DNA from: Mycobacterium sp. shizuoka-1
Lineage (GTDB): Bacteria; Actinomycetota; Actinomycetes; Mycobacteriales; Mycobacteriaceae
Direction of reading: 5' to 3'
DNA length: 64,000 nucleotides
Assembly: GCF_002723835.1 (NCBI RefSeq)
Contig: NZ_BEWG01000022.1
Location: forward strand, 90,287-154,286
The notes under the pieces were generated by a model. That model searched no databases, had not been told where the DNA came from, and saw nothing but the letters and a program-made list of their open reading frames with translations. The translations under genes were made by a program, and so were the position numbers. Shown in pieces: positions 56,937 through 64,000 of the stretch; the first letter of the stretch is position 1; each line of letters starts with the position of its first letter.

Positions 56937-58226
56937 CTACGAGATACTTTCCTTGATCCGAACGGCACGAACGGCAGGTGCGGTCGATGATGGCAGCACC
57001 ATCGCCATGTCCGCGGGATAACGCACGATCACGTCGACGCCGCCGGCGAAACGGTACGGCTGAGCAGCCAGCAGGCCGGCGAACTGCTTACGCAGACGGG
57101 ACAATTCGGCACGCACGGTGACCACTCGGGTGCGGTCCCCGTACAGGTCGTCAGCGAGTTCGGGCGCCGACCGACCCCGCGGGTCCCGCGCCAGGATCAG
57201 CAGGATCTCGGCGTGCCGCAGCGAGATGTCGTGGCGCCAGCGCCCGAACTGCCCGGCGATGTCGAGGGCGGGCGCACCGGCCACGGTCAGGTCCAGCGAC
57301 ACCCGCGCCAGCGCGGGCTCGTCGTCGTCGTCGGTGGGCCGCACCAGCCAGCCGCCGGGCAGCAGATCGACATCGCACATGCCGAAAGTCGGGATCCAAG
57401 CCCGGCCGGGGCTGATGCCGTCGGGCAGCAGGATCCGATTGTGCAGCGGCAGCGAGTCGACCGCCGCGACCCAGCCCTCGGGGTCCACCGCGAGCGCGGG
57501 CTTGCCGATCCGGGCCAGGATCGGGGCGGCGACCATGCGCAGCCGATTCAGGGTGCGGTCATGTTGTTCTCGCAGATGCGATTCCGCCAGGCGCGCGACA
57601 GCGTCGACCAGCGCGACCGTCGTGGGATGCACCGTCGCCGCTGGGCCCGATACGTCCACCACGCCGATCACCTGCCCGGTGCGCGGATCGCGGATCGGCG
57701 CCCCGGCGCAGGTCCAGGAGTGATGCGTGCGCAGGAAGTGCTCGGCCGAGAACACCTGGACGGCGCGATTGGACACCAGCGCCGTGCCGATCGCGTTGGT
57801 GCCGACCTCCCCTTCGCCCCAGTGCGCCCCCTCGATGAAACCGAGCCGGTCGGCGTTGTTGAGCACGGCCGGCGAACCGGAGCGCCACAGCACCCGCCCC
57901 CCAGAGTCGGCCACCACCAGGATGTTCGTGCCGTCGGCGATGATCGACTCCAGCCCGCGGGACACCTCGTCGAGCACGGCCGTCAAGCCCGAGGCCCGGC
58001 GCAGCGTTTCCAGCGCCCCGGCCTCCACCACCGGCGGGGTGTGGCTGTCCGGATCGACGCCCGCCGCCTTCATCCGTCGCCACGAGTCGCCGATCACCTC
58101 CCGCGGGCGGGCGGGTGCCCGGCGACCCGCCATCGTCGCGTCATAGACAGCCGACATCAACCGCGCGTAGCTGCGCGGGTCTTCACCGACCGCGACCGCG
58201 GGCTCAGGCACATCCGCCCCATGCAT
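56937..58226 (-). CDS. GAF-domain transcriptional regulator (AcoR-like, without AAA+ domain)
   Basis: A 429-aa regulator from ATG at 58226 ([20 protein letters not shown]). The N-terminal half resembles the sensory part of acetoin activator AcoR ([23 protein letters not shown] core [60 protein letters not shown]). The sigma-54 ATPase domain of AcoR is missing. The C-terminus has a winged-helix-like [29 protein letters not shown]. It sits inside the operon it probably controls; the palindrome at 60113-60160 is a candidate operator. Confidence 0.85.
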   Translation of the reverse strand: MHGADVPEPAVAVGEDPRSYARLMSAVYDATMAGRRAPARPREVIGDSWRRMKAAGVDPDSHTPPVVEAGALETLRRASGLTAVLDEVSRGLESIIADGTNILVVADSGGRVLWRSGSPAVLNNADRLGFIEGAHWGEGEVGTNAIGTALVSNRAVQVFSAEHFLRTHHSWTCAGAPIRDPRTGQVIGVVDVSGPAATVHPTTVALVDAVARLAESHLREQHDRTLNRLRMVAAPILARIGKPALAVDPEGWVAAVDSLPLHNRILLPDGISPGRAWIPTFGMCDVDLLPGGWLVRPTDDDDEPALARVSLDLTVAGAPALDIAGQFGRWRHDISLRHAEILLILARDPRGRSAPELADDLYGDRTRVVTVRAELSRLRKQFAGLLAAQPYRFAGGVDVIVRYPADMAMVLPSSTAPAVRAVRIKESIS

Positions 58227-58249
58227 CAATGCCGATTGTGCTCCGCATC

Positions 58250-59029
58250 TCAGCGGTAGACCAGGCCGCCGTCGATCAGACCGGACTGGCCGGTCATGTA
58301 ATCGGCGTCCGGGCCGGCCAGATACGACACGAAGCCCGCCACATCGTCGGGCGTTTCGGCGCGGCCCAGTGCGATACCGCCGACGAACGTGTCGTAGGTG
58401 GCGCCTTCGGCCGCGCCGGTCAACTCGGCGAAGCGCTTGTCGATCTCGACCCACATGTCGGTGCCGACCACACCGGGGCAATATGCGTTGACGGTGATGC
58501 CGCCGGCCGCGAGCTCCTTGGCGGCGGCCTGGGTGAGTGCGCGGACCGCGAATTTCGATGCGCTGTACACGCCGAGCATCGCGAAGCCGTCATGCCCGGC
58601 GATCGAGGAGGCATTAATGATCTTGCCGGGCCTGCCCAGCTCCCTGAATTTCGCGGCGGCGGCCTGGATGCCCCACAGCACCCCGTTGACGTTGATCGCC
58701 CAGACCCGCGCCGCCTCGTCCGGTGTCACGTCCGCGATCGGGCCCACCAGCGCGATTCCGGCGTTGTTGACCATGATGTCGAAGCCCCCCAGCGCCTTGG
58801 CGGCATGATCGACCGCGGCGAAGACCTGGGCGCGCTCGCTCACATCGGCGGCGAACACCGTTGTTTTGCAGCCGATCTCAGCGATCTCGGCGGCAACCGC
58901 TTCGATGCCGTCGGTGCGGACGTCGACCAGCGCGATGTCGGCGCCGTCACGCGCCAGGCGCAGCGCGATGCCTCGCCCGATGCCACGGGCAGCCCCGGTG
59001 ACCAGGGCGACTTTGCCGTTCAAGCTCAT
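58250..59029 (-). CDS. SDR acetoin reductase/meso-2,3-butanediol dehydrogenase-like
   Basis: A 259-aa classical SDR. TGAARGIGRGIA binds NAD, NNAGIALV, INASSIAGHDG and YSASKFAVRALTQAAAKELA (YxxxK) complete the active site, and the C-terminal DADYMTGQSGLIDGGLVYR is typical of the BudC/diacetyl reductase group. The ATG overlaps the stop of the butanediol dehydrogenase gene (ATGA). Assignment to acetoin/butanediol is by family resemblance and context. Confidence 0.82.
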   Translation of the reverse strand: MSLNGKVALVTGAARGIGRGIALRLARDGADIALVDVRTDGIEAVAAEIAEIGCKTTVFAADVSERAQVFAAVDHAAKALGGFDIMVNNAGIALVGPIADVTPDEAARVWAINVNGVLWGIQAAAAKFRELGRPGKIINASSIAGHDGFAMLGVYSASKFAVRALTQAAAKELAAGGITVNAYCPGVVGTDMWVEIDKRFAELTGAAEGATYDTFVGGIALGRAETPDDVAGFVSYLAGPDADYMTGQSGLIDGGLVYR

Positions 59030-60078
59030 GGTGCTCCGTTCGGGTCGACCAGTACCTTCATCTTCTTGCCGGCGTGCAACGCCTCGAAGCCTTCGTCGAC
59101 GACGTCGTCGAGGCCGATCTTGGCGACCCAGCCGGTGGTGTCGTAGGCACCGGCGGCCATCAACGCGATCACGGACTCGAAGTCCGCACCGGTGTAGCAC
59201 AGCGAGCCCTGGATGCGGCTCTCGTTCATGACCACGTTGAGAAGTGGTGTCTCTAATGGCCTTTCGTAGATCGCCACACTGATCATCGGCTTGCGAGAGC
59301 CCACACAGGCCAACGCCGTACTCACTGCCGGGGTGACGCCCGCTGCGTCGAAGACCGCGTCCGCCCCGTCGCCGCCGGTGTGGTCGGCGATGAAGGCGGC
59401 GACATCGAGCGCCGCGGGGTCGAGGGTCTTGGCACCGAGCACTTCTATCGCGGCGCGCCGGGTGGCCGACGGTTCGACCACGAATACGTCCTCGAGTCCC
59501 TTGCCGCGCAAGGCGAACCACAGGCCGATGCCGATCGGCCCGGCACCGAAGACCGTCGCGGTGTCACCCGCGGCCACCTCCCCCAGCGTCGCGGCGTGGT
59601 AGGCCACCGACATCGGCTCGACGAGAGCACCGAGTTCCAGCGACACGGTGTCGGGCAGCCGGTGCAGCATCCCGGTGGGCACCACGGTGTATTCGGCCAT
59701 CCCGCCATCGGACATCAAGCCGTGAAATCCGATCTGTTGGCACACGTTGTAGTTGCCGGCACGGCACGGCCCGCAGTGGTCGCATTTGTAGATGGGCTCG
59801 ACGGCGACGCGGTCGCCCTCGGCCCAGCCGGTGACGCCGTCACCGACCGCGACGATGGTGCCGGAGAATTCGTGGCCCATCGTCAGGGGCAGCTGCTGCC
59901 CGGTCAGCGGATGCGGGGCGGTGGGCACGAAGATCGGTCCGGCGTAGTACTCGTGCAGATCGGTGCCGCAGATTCCGTTGTAGCCGACCCTGAGCTTCAC
60001 GGTGCCCGGTGCCGGCTCCGGCTCGGCGACGTCGTCGATCTCGACCTTGTTCGGCCCGTAGTAGACAGCTGCTCTCAT
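59026..60078 (-). CDS. Zinc-dependent (R,R)-butanediol dehydrogenase-like
   Basis: A 350-aa medium-chain dehydrogenase. GICGTDLHEYYAGPIFVPTA and LTMGHEFSG give catalytic zinc ligands, CDHCGPCRAGNYNVC the structural-zinc cysteines, and VFGAGPIGIGLWFALRGKGL the NAD fold. EYYAGPIF and QIGFHGLMSDGGMAEY are hallmarks of the BdhA group converting acetoin and 2,3-butanediol. First gene of the minus-strand operon; promoter in the 60079-60195 gap. Confidence 0.87.
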   Translation of the reverse strand: MRAAVYYGPNKVEIDDVAEPEPAPGTVKLRVGYNGICGTDLHEYYAGPIFVPTAPHPLTGQQLPLTMGHEFSGTIVAVGDGVTGWAEGDRVAVEPIYKCDHCGPCRAGNYNVCQQIGFHGLMSDGGMAEYTVVPTGMLHRLPDTVSLELGALVEPMSVAYHAATLGEVAAGDTATVFGAGPIGIGLWFALRGKGLEDVFVVEPSATRRAAIEVLGAKTLDPAALDVAAFIADHTGGDGADAVFDAAGVTPAVSTALACVGSRKPMISVAIYERPLETPLLNVVMNESRIQGSLCYTGADFESVIALMAAGAYDTTGWVAKIGLDDVVDEGFEALHAGKKMKVLVDPNGAP

Positions 60079-60112
60079 GCGGCAGTTCTATGTGACGGCG
60101 ACCACAGCCGGA

Positions 60113-60160
60113 AAGAGTTGCAGGGGGTTGCAGCCTGCACTGCAACCTCTCGCAACTCTT
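60113..60160. promoter_or_regulatory. 48-bp double inverted repeat (candidate operator) between divergent genes
   Basis: Left arm AAGAGTTGC then GTTGCAG and right arm CTGCAAC then GCAACTCTT are mirror images about 60136.5; each arm is 21 bases with only the middle three mismatched. It therefore contains four GTTGC half-sites. It is centred 58-60 bases from both the butanediol dehydrogenase and monooxygenase starts, ideal for control of both, probably by the GAF regulator. Confidence 0.7.
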
Positions 60161-60195
60161 GTCGGCACCGCGGTCACCGATGTGTCCTGGCTCAC

Positions 60196-62010
60196 ATGAC
60201 ATCAACTCTGCAACCCCAGACGGATCTGACCCCACAGCAGCGGGTCGACGCCTGGCTCGCCGATTTCGAATCCGCACTGGCCGACCGAGACATCGACCGG
60301 GTGGCCGGCATGTTCGCCACCGACAGCTTCTGGCGTGACCTCGTCTCGTTCACCTGGAACATCAAGACGATGGAAGGTCGCGACGCGATCTCCGGCATGC
60401 TCGCCGCCCGCCTCGACGACACCGACCCCACCGGCTTCCGGACCCGGGAGGCGCCGACCGCCGAGGGGGACGTCACCTCGGCGTTCATCGAGTTCGAGAC
60501 GAAGGTGGGGCGCGGGACCGGGCATCTGCGGCTCAAGGGTGACCAGGGGTGGACCTTGCTGACCGCGTTGCAGGAGCTGACGGGCTTCGAGGAGGCCAAG
60601 GGGCCGACGCGGGTGCTGGGCGCGGTGCACGGTGACGACCCGGATACCCGGTCCTGGGCGCAGAAACGAGCCGACGAGGAAGCCGAACTGGGCCGGACGG
60701 TACAGCCGTATGTGCTGGTGGTCGGTGGCGGTCAGGGCGGGATCGCGCTCGGGGCACGGCTACGCCAACTCGGGGTGCCGGCCATCGTCGTCGACCGCCA
60801 CGAGCGGCCCGGCGACCAGTGGCGCAAGCGGTACAAGTCGCTGTGCCTGCACGACCCGGTCTGGTACGACCACCTGCCCTACCTGCCGTTCCCGCAGAAC
60901 TGGCCGGTGTTCGCCCCGAAGGACAAAATCGGCGACTGGCTGGAGTTCTACACCCGTGTCATGGAGGTGCCGTACTGGTCCAAGACCACCTGCCTGTCGG
61001 CGTCCTATGACGAGGCCGCCGGGCGGTGGACCGTCGAGGTCGACCGCGATGGCGAACGGCTGACGCTGCAGCCGACCCAGCTGGTGCTGGCCACCGGAAT
61101 GTCGGGCAAGCCGAGTGTGCCGACGTTGCCGGGTCAGGAGATCTTCGTCGGCGACCAGCACCATTCCAGCGCCCACCCCGGGCCCGACCCTTACGTCGGC
61201 AAGAAGGCGGTGGTGATCGGGTCGAACAACTCCGCGCACGACATCTGCAAGGCGCTCTACGAGAACGGCGTCGACGTGACCATGGTGCAGCGGTCCTCGA
61301 CCCACATCGTCAAGTCGGACACCCTGATGGACATCGGCCTCGGCGACCTGTACTCGGAGCGCGCACTGGCGGCCGGGATGACCACCGAGAAGGCCGACCT
61401 GACGTTTGCCTCGCTGCCCTACCGGATCATGCACGAGTTCCAGATCCCGCTCTATGACCGGATGCGCGAGCGCGACAAGGACTTCTACGACCGCCTGACC
61501 GCGGCCGGGTTCGAACTGGACTGGGGCGCTGACGGTTCCGGGCTGTTCATGAAGTATCTGCGACGCGGTTCGGGCTACTACATCGACGTCGGTGCCTGCG
61601 AGATGGTCGCCGACGGCAGGATCAAGCTGGCACACGGCCAGGTCGACCACCTCACCGAGGACTCGGTGGTGCTGGCCGACGGCAGCGAGCTGCCCGCCGA
61701 CGTCGTGGTGTACGCGACCGGATACGGGTCGATGAACGGCTGGGCGGCCGACCTGATCGGCCAGGACGTAGCCGACAAAGTCGGCAAGGTGTGGGGGCTG
61801 GGCAGCGACACCCCCAAGGACCCCGGCCCGTGGGAGGGCGAACAACGCAACATGTGGAAGCCCACCCAGCAGGAGAACCTGTGGTTCCACGGCGGCAACC
61901 TGCACCAGTCCCGGCATTACTCGCTGTACCTGGCCCTGCAGCTCAAGGCCCGCTACGAAGGACTTGCCACCCCGGTTTACGGGTTGCAGGAGGTGCATCA
62001 CCTGAGCTGA
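60196..62010 (+). CDS. Flavin-dependent monooxygenase with N-terminal NTF2-like domain
   Basis: A 604-aa protein from ATG at 60196. Residues about 12-135 look like a SnoaL/NTF2 domain (WLADFESALADRDIDRVAGM, DSFWRDLVSFTWNIKT). Then a CzcO/Baeyer-Villiger-type FAD fold begins at VLVVGGGQGGIALGARLRQL, with a second nucleotide motif VVIGSNNSAHDICKALYENG and the family block GDQWRKRYKSLCLHDP. It likely oxygenates a small ketone or similar substrate with NADPH. It diverges from the butanediol operon across the palindrome, so a link to that pathway is inferred. Confidence 0.85.
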   Translation: MTSTLQPQTDLTPQQRVDAWLADFESALADRDIDRVAGMFATDSFWRDLVSFTWNIKTMEGRDAISGMLAARLDDTDPTGFRTREAPTAEGDVTSAFIEFETKVGRGTGHLRLKGDQGWTLLTALQELTGFEEAKGPTRVLGAVHGDDPDTRSWAQKRADEEAELGRTVQPYVLVVGGGQGGIALGARLRQLGVPAIVVDRHERPGDQWRKRYKSLCLHDPVWYDHLPYLPFPQNWPVFAPKDKIGDWLEFYTRVMEVPYWSKTTCLSASYDEAAGRWTVEVDRDGERLTLQPTQLVLATGMSGKPSVPTLPGQEIFVGDQHHSSAHPGPDPYVGKKAVVIGSNNSAHDICKALYENGVDVTMVQRSSTHIVKSDTLMDIGLGDLYSERALAAGMTTEKADLTFASLPYRIMHEFQIPLYDRMRERDKDFYDRLTAAGFELDWGADGSGLFMKYLRRGSGYYIDVGACEMVADGRIKLAHGQVDHLTEDSVVLADGSELPADVVVYATGYGSMNGWAADLIGQDVADKVGKVWGLGSDTPKDPGPWEGEQRNMWKPTQQENLWFHGGNLHQSRHYSLYLALQLKARYEGLATPVYGLQEVHHLS

Positions 62011-62034
62011 GCCGCTGCCCGCAGAATGGAGGGC

Positions 62035-64000
62035 ATGTCCGAAGACGACCCCTACCTCTGGCTCGAAGAAATCGCCGGCGCCGAGCAGCTGGACTGGGTG
62101 CGCAAGCACAACGATCCGACTGTCGCCGAGTTCACCGACGAGACGTTCGAGCAGCTTCGCGCCGAGGCGCTGGAGGTCCTCGACACCGACGCGCGGATCC
62201 CGTACGTGCGCCGGCGCGGCGAATACCTCTACAACTTCTGGCGCGACGCGGCCAACCCGAGGGGATTGTGGCAGCGGACCACGCTGGACAGTTACCTGAC
62301 CGAGTCGCCCGCCTGGGACGTCATCATCGACCTCGACGCGCTGGCCGGCGCCGAGGATGAGAACTGGGTGTGGGCCGGGGCGGACGTCATCGAGCCGGAC
62401 CACACCCGGGCGTTGGTCAGTCTGTCACGGGGCGGCTCGGATGCGGCGGTCGTACGCGAATTCGACATGTCGACACGGGAATTCGTCGCCGGTGGGTTCG
62501 AGCTGCCGGAGGCGAAGTCACGGCTGACGTGGGAAGACCACGACACCGTGCTGGTGGGCACCGATTTCGGTCCGGGGTCGATGACCGAGTCCGGCTACCC
62601 GCGAGTGGTCAAGAGGTGGCGGCGTGGTCAGCCGCTCGCCAATGCCGAGACGCTGTTCACCGGCCCGGTCACCGACGTGCTCGTGGGGGCGTCGGTGGAC
62701 CGCACACCTGGCTTCGAACGCACCCTGCTGCACCGGGCGGTCGACTTCTTCAACGACCAGGTCTACCAGCTGCGCTCCGGTGAGCTGGTACGCATCGACG
62801 CACCCACCGACGCCTCGTTGTCGGTGCACCGCGAATGGTTGCTCATCGAGCTGCGCAGCGATTGGCTGACCGGCACGGCGTCCTACCGAACCGGATCGCT
62901 GCTGGCCGCCGATTACGAGCAATTCCTGGACGGCACAGCGGATCTGGTCGTGGTGTTCGAACCCGACGAGCACACCAGCCTGCACCAGTACTCGTGGACC
63001 CGCGACCGGCTGTTGTTGGTGACTCTTGTCGACGTCGCCAGCCGGGTCGAGATCGTGACACCGGGATCGTGGAAGCGCGAGACGATTGCCGGTGTCGGCG
63101 ACAATACCGTGATCGTTGCCACCGACGACACGGGTGACGAAATCTTTTTGGATTCCAGCGATTTCGCCACGCCGTCGCGGCTGCTCCACGGCAGCGCCGG
63201 TGGGGAGCTGACCGAGGTCAAACGCGCCCCCTCGTTTTTCGATGCCGCCGACCTGGAGGTGTCGCAACATTTCGCGACCTCCGACGACGGCACCGCGATC
63301 CCCTACTTCGTCGTCGGTCACAAACACAGCCATGCGACGGGCCCGACGTTACTGGGCGGCTACGGCGGATTCGAGGTGTCCCGCACCCCAGGGTATGACG
63401 GCGTCCTGGGCCGGTTGTGGCTGTCACGAGGCGGGACGTACGTGCTGGCCAACATCCGCGGCGGCGGCGAGTACGGGCCCGGCTGGCACACCCAGGCGAT
63501 GCGGGACGGCCGACACAAGGTCGCCGAGGACTTCGCCGCGGTGGCACGCGATCTGGTCGACCGCGGGGTCACTACCGTGCCGCAGCTGGGCGCCCAGGGC
63601 GGCAGCAACGGCGGCCTGCTGATGGGCATCATGCTGACCAAGTACCCCGAACTCTTCGGGGCACTGGTGTGCCAGGTGCCGCTGCTGGACATGAAGCGCT
63701 TCCATCTGCTGCTGGCCGGCGCGTCGTGGGTGGCCGAGTACGGCGACCCGGACGACCCCGACGACTGGGCGTTCATCTCCGAATATTCGCCATACCAGAA
63801 TATTTCGGCCGGCCGGCGCTATCCCCCGGTGCTGATCACCACCTCGACGCGCGACGACCGGGTGCATCCGGGTCATGCCCGCAAGATGACGGCCGCGCTC
63901 GAGGCTGCCGGACATCGAGTCTGGTACTACGAGAACATCGAAGGCGGACATGCCGGGGCGGCCGACAATGCGCAGACCGCATTCAAGTCCGCGCTGAGTT
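62035..64000 (+). CDS. Prolyl oligopeptidase family serine peptidase (Rv0457c), 3' end cut
   Basis: At least 655 codons run in one frame from ATG at 62035 (MSEDDPYLWLEEIAGAEQLD) to the right edge without a stop, so the end is missing. The N-terminal beta-propeller (WVRKHNDPTVAEFTDETFEQ) precedes the alpha/beta hydrolase with GGYGGFEVSRTP, nucleophile S524 in AQGGSNGGLLMG, D607 in TRDDRVHP and H639 in EGGHAGAA. S9A peptidases cut short proline-containing peptides. No signal peptide; cytosolic. It lies 24 bases after the monooxygenase stop. Confidence 0.9.
   Translation, partial: MSEDDPYLWLEEIAGAEQLDWVRKHNDPTVAEFTDETFEQLRAEALEVLDTDARIPYVRRRGEYLYNFWRDAANPRGLWQRTTLDSYLTESPAWDVIIDLDALAGAEDENWVWAGADVIEPDHTRALVSLSRGGSDAAVVREFDMSTREFVAGGFELPEAKSRLTWEDHDTVLVGTDFGPGSMTESGYPRVVKRWRRGQPLANAETLFTGPVTDVLVGASVDRTPGFERTLLHRAVDFFNDQVYQLRSGELVRIDAPTDASLSVHREWLLIELRSDWLTGTASYRTGSLLAADYEQFLDGTADLVVVFEPDEHTSLHQYSWTRDRLLLVTLVDVASRVEIVTPGSWKRETIAGVGDNTVIVATDDTGDEIFLDSSDFATPSRLLHGSAGGELTEVKRAPSFFDAADLEVSQHFATSDDGTAIPYFVVGHKHSHATGPTLLGGYGGFEVSRTPGYDGVLGRLWLSRGGTYVLANIRGGGEYGPGWHTQAMRDGRHKVAEDFAAVARDLVDRGVTTVPQLGAQGGSNGGLLMGIMLTKYPELFGALVCQVPLLDMKRFHLLLAGASWVAEYGDPDDPDDWAFISEYSPYQNISAGRRYPPVLITTSTRDDRVHPGHARKMTAALEAAGHRVWYYENIEGGHAGAADNAQTAFKSALS

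Overview
The window is high-GC actinobacterial DNA and almost certainly a chromosomal segment of a non-tuberculous, probably fast-growing Mycobacterium (Mycolicibacterium). Gene order follows, in reverse, the M. tuberculosis block from the Rv0502/galE2 region down to Rv0457c. Genus markers are all present: mshA (mycothiol), senX3-regX3, hbhA, a mycolic-acid methyltransferase, ramB with isocitrate lyase, an L,D-transpeptidase and bS22. Homologue names rest on recognising proteins and synteny by eye; no database search was run.

Layout. 1-7.5 kb: conserved core (acyltransferase fragment, epimerase, bS22, small HTH protein, proC, thioesterase-like protein, sugar isomerase, membrane protein, exopolyphosphatase, Cys-rich protein). 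7.5-23.2 kb: an accessory polysaccharide locus that replaces what M. tuberculosis carries between Rv0495c and regX3. It holds an initiating polyprenyl-phosphate sugar transferase, four GT4 domains in three proteins, a Wzx flippase, a Wzy-like polymerase fused to a Wzz-like domain, a separate Wzz-like protein, an FkbM methyltransferase, a secreted protein of unknown function, a degenerate alkaline-phosphatase-fold protein and an ATP-grasp ligase. This is a complete Wzx/Wzy-type parts list and is the best candidate for an undescribed system here. 23.2-43 kb: conserved core (regX3-senX3, gpmA, mshA, ROK regulator, SDR, L,D-transpeptidase, murB, nitrilase, LmeA-like protein, deoC, hbhA, XRE regulator, DUF445, TetR). 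43-55 kb: exported proteins, ppk2, umaA-like methyltransferase, fadB2, icl, thioesterase, ramB, lpdC and small membrane proteins. 55-62 kb: a second accessory unit, a five-gene minus-strand operon (butanediol dehydrogenase, SDR acetoin reductase, GAF regulator, aldehyde dehydrogenase, DUF779) divergent from a flavin monooxygenase, with a striking palindrome between them. The window ends inside a prolyl oligopeptidase.

How it fits together. SenX3-RegX3 (phosphate sensing), an exopolyphosphatase and PPK2 give a phosphate/polyphosphate theme. Two PHO-box-like sites sharing the same two heptamers lie upstream of senX3 and of the first polysaccharide gene, which suggests that phosphate limitation may control the polysaccharide locus. 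RamB-like sites precede icl. Several short palindromes and repeats sit at gene boundaries. No rRNA, tRNA, insertion sequence, phage gene or CRISPR array was seen, and no stretch over 300 bases lacks a gene.
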